Assembly (NCBI GenBank): GCA_000798955.1
Contig: JTLC01000034.1
Coordinates: 1-51,123 of the forward strand
Direction of reading: 5' to 3'
From: Firmicutes bacterium ZOR0006
GTDB taxonomy: Bacteria; Bacillota_I; Bacilli_A; Culicoidibacterales; ZOR0006
Length of the DNA: 51,123 bases
In this document: in pieces, positions 15,029-24,403 of the stretch
How positions within the stretch are numbered: the stretch's first letter is position 1
Layout: every line of letters starts with the position of its first letter
Made by a program: the position numbers and the translations under genes
The notes under the pieces: generated by a model
Seen by the model: only the letters and a program-made list of their open reading frames with translations
The model's database searches: none
Told to the model about the DNA's origin: nothing

Positions 15029-15904
15029 ATGGAAGTAGTTGTACAAACAGAAAAATTAACGAAAACATATGGAAAACAACGGGGAATTATCGATGTAGAT
15101 TTAACAATTTATAAGGGCGAAATTTTTGGCTTTATTGGTCCAAACGGAGCTGGGAAATCAACAACAATTCGGACACTTTTATCACTCATTTATCCAACAT
15201 CAGGATCAGCAAAAGTATTTGGCCTAGATACAATCGCAGGGCATGAGGAAATTTTGCAACAAGTTGGGTATTTACCATCAGAAGTTTTTTACTATGATCA
15301 TATGAAAGTAAAAGATCTCTTGAAATATGCCGCAAGTTTTTATAAAAAAGATTGTTCGGCACGAATTGCTTATTTAGCGAAACGACTCGATTTAGATTTA
15401 AACCGCAAAATTGCTGATTTATCATTAGGGAATAAAAAGAAAGTCGGGATTGTTCAAGGACTGCTTCATGAACCTGAACTCATCATCTTAGATGAACCGA
15501 CAAGCGGATTGGACCCATTAATGCAAAATACGTTCTTTGAATTAATTCGGGAAGAACAGCAACGTGGGGCAACCGTCTTTTTCTCTTCACATATCTTGAG
15601 TGAGGTACAAAAATTATGTGAACGTGTCGCAATTATTAAAGAGGGGAAAATTATCAAAATTGAAACAATGTCTGATTTAGCCCAAACAACGTACAAACAT
15701 GTGGAAATTGAGTTGACAGAAGCAAGTACAGTCGAACTAGGAGCACTCGATGTGACTAACCTAGAAGTAGACGGTACGAAAGTAACATTTCTCTTTAATG
15801 GCGATATCAATGCATTGATTCAAGTGTTAGCAACCCACAAGCTCAAAAATCTCCAATTAAATGAACCGGATTTGGAAGCAATCTTCTTCCACTACTATCA
15901 ATAG
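15029..15904 (+). CDS. ABC-2 type exporter, ATP-binding protein
   Basis: This is the nucleotide-binding subunit of an ABC exporter. From the ATG at 15029 (GAGAGG at 15014-15019) it has 291 residues. A TTG at 15005 with GGGTGAGA upstream is a possible alternative. Walker A is GPNGAGKST (37-45), the signature is LSLGNKKKVGIV instead of LSGGQ, Walker B is LIILDEPTSGLDP, and the His switch follows in FFSSHILSE. The C-terminal ~80 residues form the extension common in bacitracin- and antibiotic-type exporters. It is followed by two permease genes at 12 and 15 nt spacing. Substrate unknown. Confidence 0.9.
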   Translation: MEVVVQTEKLTKTYGKQRGIIDVDLTIYKGEIFGFIGPNGAGKSTTIRTLLSLIYPTSGSAKVFGLDTIAGHEEILQQVGYLPSEVFYYDHMKVKDLLKYAASFYKKDCSARIAYLAKRLDLDLNRKIADLSLGNKKKVGIVQGLLHEPELIILDEPTSGLDPLMQNTFFELIREEQQRGATVFFSSHILSEVQKLCERVAIIKEGKIIKIETMSDLAQTTYKHVEIELTEASTVELGALDVTNLEVDGTKVTFLFNGDINALIQVLATHKLKNLQLNEPDLEAIFFHYYQ

Positions 15905-15916
15905 GGGGTGAGGAAA

Positions 15917-16708
15917 ATGACAATTTGGCGTTTTGAACTCCGACAAAGTTTCCTGAGTAGTCTTATTTGGACAGTGATTGTCACCGGGTTAGCACTACTT
16001 TTTATGGGGATTTATCCGACCTACCAAGCTGGAGCAGACGAATTTTTACAAGTGCTCCAAGCGTATCCAAAAGAACTGCTTTCAGCCTTCAATATTAACC
16101 CCGAAACAATTTTCAGCTACTTAGGCTTCTATGCCTTTGTGCTCCCATTTGTTTTTATTGCAGGTAGCATTTACGCAACGAACCTTGGAATTAGTATTAT
16201 GGGACGCGAAAAAAATATGCAAACAAGTGAGTTTTTATTGTCAAAACCAATTTCGCGGACAAGTGTGTGGTTCCAAAAATCAGCAGCAATCAAAACCTTA
16301 TTACTCGGGCATAATATCGTCTTTATCGCTGCGATGGTGAGTCTAACCGTATATTTTGATAGTAGTCAACTCAATGAACCAACGTTTTGGTTAATGACAT
16401 TTGCCTTGCTCATTCTTGAATTCTTCTTTTCAAGTTTAGGCATGTTGATTGCAGTCGTGTTAAAAAAATTAAAAAGTATTAGTAGTATTGCAGTTGGTGT
16501 GGCGTTAAGTTTTTATGTTATTTTTCTATTGCAAGCGCTATTAGAAAATGAAGAACTAAAATTTTTGACACCGTTTGCCTATGTTGATCCACAAGCAATT
16601 GTAGAAACACAACGCTATGATGGGATCTTCATTGGCTTTGCGATTGCCTTGAGCCTTATCAGTTGTGGGATAAGCTATTTACTCTATACGAAACAAGACG
16701 TTCGTTAG
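15917..16708 (+). CDS. ABC-2 type exporter permease, first subunit
   Basis: At 263 residues it is an integral membrane protein with about six hydrophobic segments, the first beginning near SLIWTVIVTGLALLFMGIY and the last in FAIALSLISCGISYLLY. The cytoplasmic stretch REKNMQTSEFLLSKPISR is typical of ABC-2 permeases, where an amphipathic helix contacts the ATPase. I chose the ATG at 15917. The GTG at 15908 lies within its ribosome binding site (GGGGGTGAGG). With the following gene it probably forms a heterodimeric channel. Confidence 0.85.
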   Translation: MTIWRFELRQSFLSSLIWTVIVTGLALLFMGIYPTYQAGADEFLQVLQAYPKELLSAFNINPETIFSYLGFYAFVLPFVFIAGSIYATNLGISIMGREKNMQTSEFLLSKPISRTSVWFQKSAAIKTLLLGHNIVFIAAMVSLTVYFDSSQLNEPTFWLMTFALLILEFFFSSLGMLIAVVLKKLKSISSIAVGVALSFYVIFLLQALLENEELKFLTPFAYVDPQAIVETQRYDGIFIGFAIALSLISCGISYLLYTKQDVR

Positions 16709-16723
16709 AAAGGGGGAAATGAC

Positions 16724-17521
16724 ATGCGTTTATTTTTACACGAACTCCGTATGAGTTGGAAAGTTGCTCTTTGGGTCAACCTTGGGACAGCACTCCTTGT
16801 TTATGTCGGAATTATCAAATATACCGGTCTGGCATCTGATCCGGCAGCGAGTACTGATTTAATTGCTCAGTTCCCAAAGGTAGTGTTGGCAGTTGTTGGG
16901 ATGGGAGAACTGGACATTAGTACACTTGGTGGTTTTTACGGTGTATTGTTATTCTATGTGATATTGATTGGTGCAGCCTATGCGACATCATTAGGAATTA
17001 ACTGCATTGCCCGAGAAGAAAATGAACAGACGATTGAATTTCTCTTGGTGAAACCAATTGCTCGTTGGCAAATTTTAGGGACAAAATTCATCGCGGCAAT
17101 TTTTTGGCTCACTGTCTTTCTTGGTGCAAGTGCGATTGCAACATTACTTGGTCTCCAAATGATTGAGGGAGGGCAAGAGATTAGCCAACAAGTTTGGCTT
17201 GCAACGGCAAGTTTATTCCCACGTTTCGGTCTATATCTTGGCGTTGGCTTGTTAGCAGCCACATTTTTTAATAAAGCCACAACCGGTGGTTTACTTGGTT
17301 ATACTTTTTATGCACTCACATGGATCCTGAGTACTTTCTATTTAATGTTTACCGAGCTTGAATGGTTTCAATATTTGACACCATTCCAATTTTATCCAAC
17401 ACAACAATTACTAGATTTAGATTGGTCATGGCCAATGACGCTGTATAGTGTTGGCTTAATGATTGTCGTTACTGCTGTCGGCTTTTGGCGCTATCAAACC
17501 ACAGACGTGCGTGTTCGCTAA
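16724..17521 (+). CDS. ABC-2 type exporter permease, second subunit
   Basis: The 265-residue permease is a paralogue of the preceding one: it shares the layout FxxELRxSxKxALW near the start and REENEQTIEFLLVKPIARWQ at the same place. About six hydrophobic segments are visible. AAAGGGGGAAATG gives a strong ribosome binding site. The three-gene set is inserted between pepP and efp, which are neighbours in Bacillus, so it is an accessory addition. No nearby regulator or resistance gene hints at a substrate. No terminator was seen after it. Confidence 0.85.
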   Translation: MRLFLHELRMSWKVALWVNLGTALLVYVGIIKYTGLASDPAASTDLIAQFPKVVLAVVGMGELDISTLGGFYGVLLFYVILIGAAYATSLGINCIAREENEQTIEFLLVKPIARWQILGTKFIAAIFWLTVFLGASAIATLLGLQMIEGGQEISQQVWLATASLFPRFGLYLGVGLLAATFFNKATTGGLLGYTFYALTWILSTFYLMFTELEWFQYLTPFQFYPTQQLLDLDWSWPMTLYSVGLMIVVTAVGFWRYQTTDVRVR

Positions 17522-17560
17522 TGAAAAGTATCAATTCCCAATAAAGACAAAGGCTGGCTA

Positions 17561-17589
17561 ATGACAAAAACGTGAAACTGTGCTATAAT
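17561..17589 (+). promoter_or_regulatory. Promoter of efp
   Basis: ATGACA (17561-17566), 17 bp and TATAAT (17584-17589). Confidence 0.7.
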
Positions 17590-17645
17590 ACTTTGGAAAA
17601 CTCATCTTACTTAGTAAGAATGAGGTATTTAGGAGGAATATATTC

Positions 17646-18203
17646 ATGATCTCAGTAAATGATTTCAAAACAGGTATGACAATTAAGTACGATGGACAAA
17701 TTTTTAAAGTGTTAGAATTCTTACACGTAAAACCAGGTAAAGGTGCTGCCTTTGTTCGTACAAAATTACGTAATTTACGCTCAGGAGCGAACATTGACAA
17801 AACGTTCAATGCTGGTGAAAAAGTTGAAAAAGCACATATTGATTACCGTAAAATGCAGTATTCATACAGTGCAGGAGATGACTACATTTTCATGGACCAA
17901 GAGTCATACGAAATGGTAGAAATTCCACGTTCAGCAATTGAGTGGGAACGTAACTTCTTAAAAGAAAGTTTAGAAGTAAGCATCGAAATGTTCGAAGGTG
18001 AAATCATCGGGGTAACATTACCAGATAAAATTACCTTAAAAATTGTTGAATGTGATCCAGCTGTAAAAGGAAACACAGCAACAAATGCTACGAAAAATGC
18101 CACTGTTGAAACTGGATTATTAGTAAAAGTGCCATTATTTATCGAAAATGAAGAAGAAATTATCGTGAGTACACAAGATGGGAAATACGCATCACGTGCA
18201 TAA
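17646..18203 (+). CDS. efp: Translation elongation factor P
   Basis: EF-P binds between the ribosomal P and E sites and relieves stalling at polyproline stretches. The 185-residue length and three-barrel layout are canonical: KOW-like domain residues 1-65, then two OB domains. The tip residue is K32 in KPGKGAAF, the position modified by lysine-type or 5-aminopentanol-type pathways in other bacteria. No modification genes (epmA/epmB) are in the window. AGGAGG (17631-17636) precedes the ATG. It forms a transcription unit with the Asp23-family gene. Confidence 0.97.
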   Translation: MISVNDFKTGMTIKYDGQIFKVLEFLHVKPGKGAAFVRTKLRNLRSGANIDKTFNAGEKVEKAHIDYRKMQYSYSAGDDYIFMDQESYEMVEIPRSAIEWERNFLKESLEVSIEMFEGEIIGVTLPDKITLKIVECDPAVKGNTATNATKNATVETGLLVKVPLFIENEEEIIVSTQDGKYASRA

Positions 18204-18230
18204 CCGTTAATCAGTAAAGGGGGAGTTAGG

Positions 18231-18584
18231 ATGAAAGGATATATTTTTTTCGCAGATAACAAAGATGGTTACCGTGCCATTCATTCTAGTGCAATTGAAA
18301 TGATGACCTTAATGGCAGCTTTAAGCGTAAAAGGTTGCGGATTAAGCGAAGTCAAAAAAGGTGTCGACCTAGAAACATTCAACCGCTTAGGGAAACGTCA
18401 TGTTGAAGTTGATGTTGTTGATCAAGTACTCCAAATTCGTTTGGCAATTGATATTGTTCATGGGCATGCTGTCGACAAAGTTGCCTATGCGGTTCAAAAA
18501 CAAGTGAAAGACGAAGTTTCACACTCATTAGGAATGAAAATCGGTGAAATCGATATTATTGTCGAAAATATTATTTTCAACTAA
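18231..18584 (+). CDS. Asp23/Gls24 family protein (YqhY-like)
   Basis: The 117-residue protein has the Asp23/Gls24 pattern: IHSSAIEMMTLMAALSVKGCGL, then KRHVEVDVVDQVLQIRLAIDIVHGH and a C-terminal VGMKIGEIDIIVENIIF-like strand. In Bacillus the homologue YqhY sits between accC and nusB and affects acetyl-CoA carboxylase activity. Here accBC are absent from this position, but the gene keeps its place before nusB. GGGGGAG precedes the ATG. The exact function is not known. Confidence 0.85.
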   Translation: MKGYIFFADNKDGYRAIHSSAIEMMTLMAALSVKGCGLSEVKKGVDLETFNRLGKRHVEVDVVDQVLQIRLAIDIVHGHAVDKVAYAVQKQVKDEVSHSLGMKIGEIDIIVENIIFN

Positions 18585-18648
18585 TTCACGAAAAAAATGC
18601 ACACTTAATTGGCTTTTTTACAAATGAACATAAACTTAAATGTGCCAG

Positions 18649-18685
18649 AACCGTGCCTAAACTTTGAGTTTATGCACGGTTTTTT
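18649..18685 (+). terminator. Rho-independent terminator after the efp operon
   Basis: AACCGTGC...GCACGGTT with inner TAAAC/GTTTA and a T run. Confidence 0.85.
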
Positions 18686-18764
18686 GTATTTTCATCCCCC
18701 TTTTTACCAAGATTTTAGTATACTGTATGTAAAGACACTTTAGAGATGAGAGGATTGACGCCAT

Positions 18765-19226
18765 ATGCGTATCGAAGGACGAAAAAAAACAATTCAAGTA
18801 TTATATCAATTAGACATTTTACGTCAAGTTTATACAAGTAAATTTAGTGAAGAAACAGTGACATTACAGCACCCAGCAGTGATTGATGAAATGAAAATTT
18901 TATTGAATACACTCGCTCAAGAAAATGGTGAAATTGATGTCAAGTATATTCGCCATTCAGTTGAAGGTGTTGTACAAAATCAAGAAGCAATCGACACGGC
19001 TGTTTCAGCACATTTAGCAGCGAAATGGCCATTTAATCGTCTTGGGTACCTAGAACGTGCTATTTTACGGTTAGGTGCTTTTGAAATTTTAATTGACCAA
19101 GATATGAGCGATACTGTCGCAATCAATGAAGCCGTGAAATTAGCCCAAGAATTCTGTGATGATGATGCCTACAAAGTCATCAATGGTGTCCTTGATAAAT
19201 TAGCGAAAGCAAAAGAGACAGAGTAA
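18765..19226 (+). CDS. nusB: Transcription antitermination protein NusB
   Basis: NusB, with NusE (S10), binds boxA RNA in rRNA operons. The 153 residues are all-helical. The conserved second half LGYLERAILRLGAFEIL and VAINEAVKLAQEFCDDDAYKVINGVLDKL is clear. GAGAGG lies upstream of the ATG. A -10-like TATACT (18719-18724) is present but I see no good -35. It is followed 3 nt later by xseA. In Bacillus folD stands between them, so folD has been lost or moved here. Confidence 0.93.
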   Translation: MRIEGRKKTIQVLYQLDILRQVYTSKFSEETVTLQHPAVIDEMKILLNTLAQENGEIDVKYIRHSVEGVVQNQEAIDTAVSAHLAAKWPFNRLGYLERAILRLGAFEILIDQDMSDTVAINEAVKLAQEFCDDDAYKVINGVLDKLAKAKETE

Positions 19227-19229
19227 TTT

Positions 19230-20516
19230 ATGGAACAACGGTATTTAACCGTTACGGCTTTAAATAAATATATTAAATTAAAATTTGATCGAGATACCCA
19301 TTTGCAAGTGGTGCATTTAAAGGCAGAGATTTCTAACTTTAAGCACCATTCGCGAGGGCATCTCTACTTCACGCTCAAAGATGAAAATGCACGAATTCAA
19401 GCAGTCATGTTTAAACAGCAAGCGCATAAGTTGAATTTCCAGCCTAGAGATGGCATGAATGTTTTTATCCGCGGAAATGTCAACGTGTTTGAAGCACAAG
19501 GTAATTATCAAATGTATGTTGAGGAAATGGTTGATGCAGGTGCCGGAAACTTAGCACTCGCATTTGAGCAACTAAAGCAAAAACTTGATGCTAAAGGCTA
19601 TTTTGCACTTGAACGGAAGCGTGCATTACCAAAATACCCACAAGTCATTGGGATTGTCACATCTCCGACCGGAGCAGCAATTCGTGATATTTTAACAACA
19701 TTGCAACGGCGTGCACCATATGCTCAAGTTTTGATTTTTCCAGCGTTAGTTCAAGGTGAACAAGCAAAATTTTCAATTGTGAATGCAATTGAACAAGCAA
19801 ACAGAACCCCAGGAGTTGATGTATTAATCGTTGGTCGTGGTGGTGGATCAATTGAGGATCTATGGGCATTCAATGAGGAAATTGTCGCTGAGGCGATTAT
19901 GCACTCACATCTACCAATTGTCAGTGCCGTTGGTCATGAAGTCGATACAACAATTGCCGATTTCGTCGCTGACGTCCGTGCGGCAACGCCAACAGCTGCC
20001 GCTGAACTTGTCGCACCATCAGCACTTGAGCTCCAAGCCCAAATTACAAACTTACAGCAACGATTGGCACGTGATTTGCTTAGACAATATCAATACCAAA
20101 AATTACGCTTCGAGCATGTCACAAACAACCGATTTTGGCAACAGCCATATCAATTTGTTCGTGAACGTGAACAACGCTTTGATGCGATTTATACACGACT
20201 TTGGCAACAGCGTCCGCACCAACAACTGCAGTTGGCAACACAACGCTTGAACCAACTCGAGCAACGTTTGCATCATGCGTTTCAGCAATCATATCAACAA
20301 CATAGTCAGCGTTTTGAGCTCCAACGCCAAAAGTTACAGGCATACAGTCCGTTACAAGTGATGGAGCGAGGCTATGCACTCGTTTTAGATGAAAATCAAC
20401 ATCTGATTCGCAGTGTTCAACAACTAGAACCACAGCAAACAATTACCGTCCAAATACATGATGGTGAAGCTGTTTGCCAAATTCAAACAGTTCATGAGAA
20501 GGGAGTTACTATGTAA
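19230..20516 (+). CDS. xseA: Exodeoxyribonuclease VII large subunit
   Basis: XseA is the catalytic subunit of the single-strand nuclease ExoVII. Of 428 residues, the first ~100 form the OB-fold (LTVTALNKYIKLKF, ISNFKHHSRGHLYFTLKD). The nuclease core follows with GIVTSPTGAAIRDIL, VDVLIVGRGGGSIEDLWAFNEE and PIVSAVGHEVDTTIADFVADVRAATPTAAAE. The C-terminal third is a long Gln-rich coiled coil that binds XseB. The stop overlaps the xseB start (TAATG). Confidence 0.96.
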   Translation: MEQRYLTVTALNKYIKLKFDRDTHLQVVHLKAEISNFKHHSRGHLYFTLKDENARIQAVMFKQQAHKLNFQPRDGMNVFIRGNVNVFEAQGNYQMYVEEMVDAGAGNLALAFEQLKQKLDAKGYFALERKRALPKYPQVIGIVTSPTGAAIRDILTTLQRRAPYAQVLIFPALVQGEQAKFSIVNAIEQANRTPGVDVLIVGRGGGSIEDLWAFNEEIVAEAIMHSHLPIVSAVGHEVDTTIADFVADVRAATPTAAAELVAPSALELQAQITNLQQRLARDLLRQYQYQKLRFEHVTNNRFWQQPYQFVREREQRFDAIYTRLWQQRPHQQLQLATQRLNQLEQRLHHAFQQSYQQHSQRFELQRQKLQAYSPLQVMERGYALVLDENQHLIRSVQQLEPQQTITVQIHDGEAVCQIQTVHEKGVTM

Positions 20517-20740
20517 TGGCAGAACAACAATCATTTGAACAAGCATTGCAAGCATTAGAAACTATTGTCCAACAACTCGAAAAAGGTGAGATTGAACTTG
20601 AACAATCAATTTCGCTCTTCCAAGAAGGAATTGGTTTGGCACAACAATGTCATCAAAAATTGGCGGCAGTTGAAGCCCAAATGGCTACTCTTGTCGATGA
20701 AAATGGACAATTAAAACCATTCGCATTGGAGGAAAACTAA
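20516..20740 (+). CDS. xseB: Exodeoxyribonuclease VII small subunit
   Basis: The 74-residue coiled-coil subunit wraps the XseA stalk. The motif FEQALQALETIVQQLEKGEIELEQSISLFQEG is diagnostic. It is translationally coupled to xseA by the TAATG overlap and abuts ispA directly. Confidence 0.95.
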   Translation: MAEQQSFEQALQALETIVQQLEKGEIELEQSISLFQEGIGLAQQCHQKLAAVEAQMATLVDENGQLKPFALEEN

Positions 20741-21613
20741 ATGCTAGCACCAACTTTACAAGCTGAACTTCAACAATTTGAAGCCTATCTGACGCAACAA
20801 GCAGCACAGCTCCCATATCCGGAAATGTTACAACAAGCAGCAAGTTATTCCTTGTTAGCAGGCGGAAAACGAATTCGGCCATTACTTGCTTTTGCTGTTG
20901 CGAAAGCCTTTGGTATAACGAGCGCAACGGTGTATCCACTAGCAGTTGCTATTGAGATGATTCATACGTATTCACTTATCCATGATGATTTACCAGCTAT
21001 GGATGATGACGCACTCCGCCGCGGGAAGCCAACAAATCATATTGTTTATGGAGAAGCAACGGCCATTCTTGCCGGTGATGCTTTACTAACGGAAAGTTTT
21101 GCCCAAGTGACAAAACTAGATGTTCCCAGTGCCGTTGCAGTGCAACTTGTCGCTGAATTAGCTCGCTGTGCCGGAGGTGCTGGTATGGTTGGTGGCCAAA
21201 TATTAGATTTAGAAGCTGAAAATCAACAGCTCCATTTAGAACAATTGGCGAATATTCACCAATTAAAAACCGGAAGAATGATTGAAATTGCAGTTGTTGG
21301 TGCAGCAATAATTGCACAAGCACAACCAGTCATTATTGAAGAGCTTCGTCATTATGCGCAAGCAATTGGCCTAGCTTTTCAAATCCAAGATGATATCTTA
21401 GATGTGACAGCAACAACGGAACAGTTGGGAAAACCACAGGGAAGTGATCTTGAAAAAGAGAAGAGTACCTATGTATCTTTACTTGGATTAGAGCGAGCAA
21501 AGATTGCTTTAGAGACAGAGCGTCAACGTGCGTACCAAGTACTAGAAAATACAGGAATTGCAACTGAAGAATTACAAGCTCTAACAGAGTTAATTTGTAA
21601 CCGCCAAGCATAA
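20741..21613 (+). CDS. ispA: Farnesyl diphosphate synthase-type polyprenyl synthase
   Basis: The 290-residue short-chain prenyltransferase condenses isopentenyl diphosphate with allylic diphosphates. The first Asp-rich motif is DDLPAMDDD and the second is DDILD within FQIQDDILDVTATTE. KRIRPLL and GGAGMVGGQILDL are also conserved. GGAGG (20728-20732) lies over the end of xseB. Next to dxs, it links precursor supply (MEP pathway) to prenyl chain synthesis. Product length (C15 or C20) is not certain. Confidence 0.94.
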   Translation: MLAPTLQAELQQFEAYLTQQAAQLPYPEMLQQAASYSLLAGGKRIRPLLAFAVAKAFGITSATVYPLAVAIEMIHTYSLIHDDLPAMDDDALRRGKPTNHIVYGEATAILAGDALLTESFAQVTKLDVPSAVAVQLVAELARCAGGAGMVGGQILDLEAENQQLHLEQLANIHQLKTGRMIEIAVVGAAIIAQAQPVIIEELRHYAQAIGLAFQIQDDILDVTATTEQLGKPQGSDLEKEKSTYVSLLGLERAKIALETERQRAYQVLENTGIATEELQALTELICNRQA

Positions 21614-21631
21614 ACGGAAGAGGTGATCAAA

Positions 21632-23536
21632 GTGGCGAATAATTATGAATATTTATATGAAATCAAAGAACCAGATTTTTTGAAAGCTTTTAGTATTGCA
21701 GAAATGGAAGTACTTGCAACAGACATCCGACAATTCTTAATTGAAACACTTAGCGAAACAGGTGGGCATGTCGCACCAAATTTAGGTGTGGTCGAATTAA
21801 CGTTAGCACTTCATGCTGTCTTTGATTCGCCAGTTGATAAATTAATTTGGGATGTTGGTCATCAGTGCTATATTCACAAAATTTTGACAGGTCGCGCAAA
21901 AGGGTTTGAACAACTCCGTAAGTACCATGGCTTAAGTGGCTTTCCGCGCTTAGAAGAAAGCCCACATGATGTATGGGAAACTGGTCACAGCTCAACATCA
22001 CTATCAGCAGCGATGGGAATGGCAGTAGCCCGAGATTTAAAGGGTGAAAAAAGCCATATTATTCCAATTATAGGTGATGGTGCCTTAACTGGAGGAATGG
22101 CTTTAGAAGCATTGAATCATATCGGTGATGAGCAACGACCAATGATTATTGTATTGAATGATAATGAAATGTCAATTTCACAGCCAGTAGGTGCAATTAA
22201 TCGCCAGCTAGAAGCAATTCGTGTCAATAAAAGTTATACACAAGTCAAACATATGTTCCGTGCTGCATTAGAAAGTATTCCAGTTGTTGGTGATTCGTTA
22301 GCGACAACCGCAGAACGCATGAAGAAGAGTGCCAAACGTGCGTTAGCAATTAGTGAAGAATCAAATATATTTGATTCGATGGGAATTATGTATTTAGGAC
22401 CAATTGATGGCCACAACTTACATGATTTAATGGCAACATTTGAATTGGCCAAACAAGCGAATCGTCCGGTTGTTGTTCATGTGATGACACAAAAAGGTCG
22501 TGGCTATGAACCAGCACAAAATGATATTCGTGGTTCTTGGCATGGAATTGGTCCTTTCGATTTAGAAACAGGTCAAAAGCACCACAAAAAACCAAATCGT
22601 GAAGACCGTGTTTGGAGTAGTGTGATTTCGCAAACACTTGAACAACTTGCAGAAACTGATAAACGTTTAATTGCAATTACACCGGCAATGATTAAAGGTT
22701 CAAAACTTGAATTTTTTCAAAAGAAATTTCCTGAGCAAACCTTTGATGTTGGTATTGCCGAGCAACATGCAGCAACTTTTGCTGGTGGACTAGCTATTTC
22801 AGGATTAAAACCAATTTATTTTGTATATTCAACATTCTTGCAACGTGCATACGACCAAGTACTCCATGATTTAGCTCGCCAAAAACTAGATGTTTTAATT
22901 GCTGTTGATCGCTGCGGATTTGCGACAGGTGATGGTGATACCCATCACGGAATTTATGATATTAGTTTTCTGCGTTCAATTCCGGAGTTAACGATTATGA
23001 TGCCAAAAGATCAAATTGAGGCTCAACATTTATTCTATAGTGCTTTGTACCATTACGAAGGTAAAGGAACATTAGCGTATCGGTATCCGCGTGGATATAC
23101 AGCTTTTACACCAGTAGTAGCATACGAAGAAATTCCGTATGGAAGTTGGACGTGCGAACGCGAAGGTGCAGATATTACTATTTTGACATTTGGACCACTT
23201 GTAGCAAAAGCACAGGCGATTGCGGAAACACTCGCAATGGCAGATATTGCCGTGCAGGTCATTAATGCCCGATTTATTAAGCCGATGGATGAGCGGATGT
23301 TGCATCAATTATTTGCAACACAACAACCAATCGTGACCTTAGAAGAGGGTAGCAAGATTGCAGGTTTTGGTAGTGGTGTGTGTGAATTTGCGGTAGAACA
23401 TGGGTATACGACACCAATTCATGTTTTTGGAATTGCTGATCACTATCATCCACAAGGAGATACACCAAGTTTATTGGCAGAATCACAAATGTCTGATGAG
23501 CAGATTTTAGCAAAAATGAAAGAAATGGTGAAATAG
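21632..23536 (+). CDS. dxs: 1-deoxy-D-xylulose-5-phosphate synthase
   Basis: DXS condenses pyruvate and glyceraldehyde 3-phosphate with thiamine diphosphate, the first step of the MEP isoprenoid pathway. I chose the GTG at 21632, with GAAGAGGTGA (21617-21626) as ribosome binding site. An in-frame GTG at 21623 lies inside that site. The 634-residue protein shows GGHVAPNLGVVELTLALH, the ThDP motif GDGALTGGMALEALN...NDNEMSIS, GIAEQHAATFAGGLA and DRCGFATGDGDTHHG. It is followed directly by tlyA, as in Bacillus (dxs-yqxC). Confidence 0.95.
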   Translation: MANNYEYLYEIKEPDFLKAFSIAEMEVLATDIRQFLIETLSETGGHVAPNLGVVELTLALHAVFDSPVDKLIWDVGHQCYIHKILTGRAKGFEQLRKYHGLSGFPRLEESPHDVWETGHSSTSLSAAMGMAVARDLKGEKSHIIPIIGDGALTGGMALEALNHIGDEQRPMIIVLNDNEMSISQPVGAINRQLEAIRVNKSYTQVKHMFRAALESIPVVGDSLATTAERMKKSAKRALAISEESNIFDSMGIMYLGPIDGHNLHDLMATFELAKQANRPVVVHVMTQKGRGYEPAQNDIRGSWHGIGPFDLETGQKHHKKPNREDRVWSSVISQTLEQLAETDKRLIAITPAMIKGSKLEFFQKKFPEQTFDVGIAEQHAATFAGGLAISGLKPIYFVYSTFLQRAYDQVLHDLARQKLDVLIAVDRCGFATGDGDTHHGIYDISFLRSIPELTIMMPKDQIEAQHLFYSALYHYEGKGTLAYRYPRGYTAFTPVVAYEEIPYGSWTCEREGADITILTFGPLVAKAQAIAETLAMADIAVQVINARFIKPMDERMLHQLFATQQPIVTLEEGSKIAGFGSGVCEFAVEHGYTTPIHVFGIADHYHPQGDTPSLLAESQMSDEQILAKMKEMVK

Positions 23537-24337
23537 ATGCGGAAAGAACGAATTGATGTTTTATTAGTTGAACAAGGATTCTTTGACAGCCGTGAAAAAG
23601 CAAAACGTGCTATTATGGCAGGTATTGTTTATGCGAACACAGCTCGGATTTTAAAAGCGGGTGAAAAAGTTCGGGATGATGTTGAAATTATGGTCAAAGG
23701 TAAAACAATTCCATATGTGAGTCGTGGTGGACTCAAGTTAGAGAAAGCAATTCAAACTTTTGGACTTGATTTAACTGGAAAAACAGTACTTGATATTGGA
23801 GCATCAACAGGTGGTTTTACTGATTGTGCTCTGCAAAATGGTGCGAAGTTTGTGTATGCGTTAGATGTCGGGACGAATCAACTCGACTGGAAATTACGCA
23901 ATGATGAACGCGTACTATCGCTCGAAAAAACAAATTTTCGATATGCAACACCGGAGTTATTTAACAATGGACAACCAGAATTTGCGACAATTGATGTTTC
24001 TTTTATTTCATTAAGTAACATTCTCCCAAATCTCGCGACAATTCTCGTACCAGACGGCGAAGTAATGGCATTAATTAAACCACAGTTTGAAGCCGGACGA
24101 GAATTTATTGGGAAAAAAGGAATTATTCGTGAGCCTAAAGTTCATCAAATGGTTCTAGAAAATACAATTGCGATGATGAATCAAACAGGGTTTGATGTCG
24201 TTGATATCTCACACTCACCAATAACTGGTGGTGAGGGAAATATCGAATTTATTGCGTACTTACGTTTGCGAGCACCACAAACACCAGCATGGGATAGTGC
24301 GAAAATCGTCGCCGAAGCCCATCAACAATTCAAATAG
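23537..24337 (+). CDS. tlyA: TlyA family rRNA 2'-O-methyltransferase (YqxC-like)
   Basis: In 266 residues, an N-terminal S4 RNA-binding domain (about 1-60: RIDVLLVEQGFFDSREKAKRAIMAG) is followed by an FtsJ-like SAM-dependent methyltransferase. The SAM loop is VLDIGASTGGFTDCALQNGA. KPQFEAGRE and the segment following are conserved too. Relatives 2'-O-methylate rRNA at the subunit interface. Haemolysin activity is an old label. The start codon touches the dxs stop. The stop codon lies within the first bases of a repeat element. Confidence 0.92.
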   Translation: MRKERIDVLLVEQGFFDSREKAKRAIMAGIVYANTARILKAGEKVRDDVEIMVKGKTIPYVSRGGLKLEKAIQTFGLDLTGKTVLDIGASTGGFTDCALQNGAKFVYALDVGTNQLDWKLRNDERVLSLEKTNFRYATPELFNNGQPEFATIDVSFISLSNILPNLATILVPDGEVMALIKPQFEAGREFIGKKGIIREPKVHQMVLENTIAMMNQTGFDVVDISHSPITGGEGNIEFIAYLRLRAPQTPAWDSAKIVAEAHQQFK

Positions 24338-24402
24338 AGAGTGCTGACTGCGGTGTCAAACCCAAGAGTTTGAGTTGGCATCAAATCGGTATGTGAAAAA
24401 AG
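24336..24402 (+). repeat. Intergenic repeat, full-length copy A
   Basis: This 67-bp unit runs from AGAGAGTGCTGACTGCGG to CAAATCGGTATGTGAAAAAAG. It is identical to 24630-24696 except for one base (T or C after GGTG). A hairpin can form between the Y-CAAAC arm and GTTTG/TTGGCA. It starts on the tlyA stop codon. A related copy follows the queA stop at 51038. Confidence 0.8.
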
Positions 24403-24403
24403 G

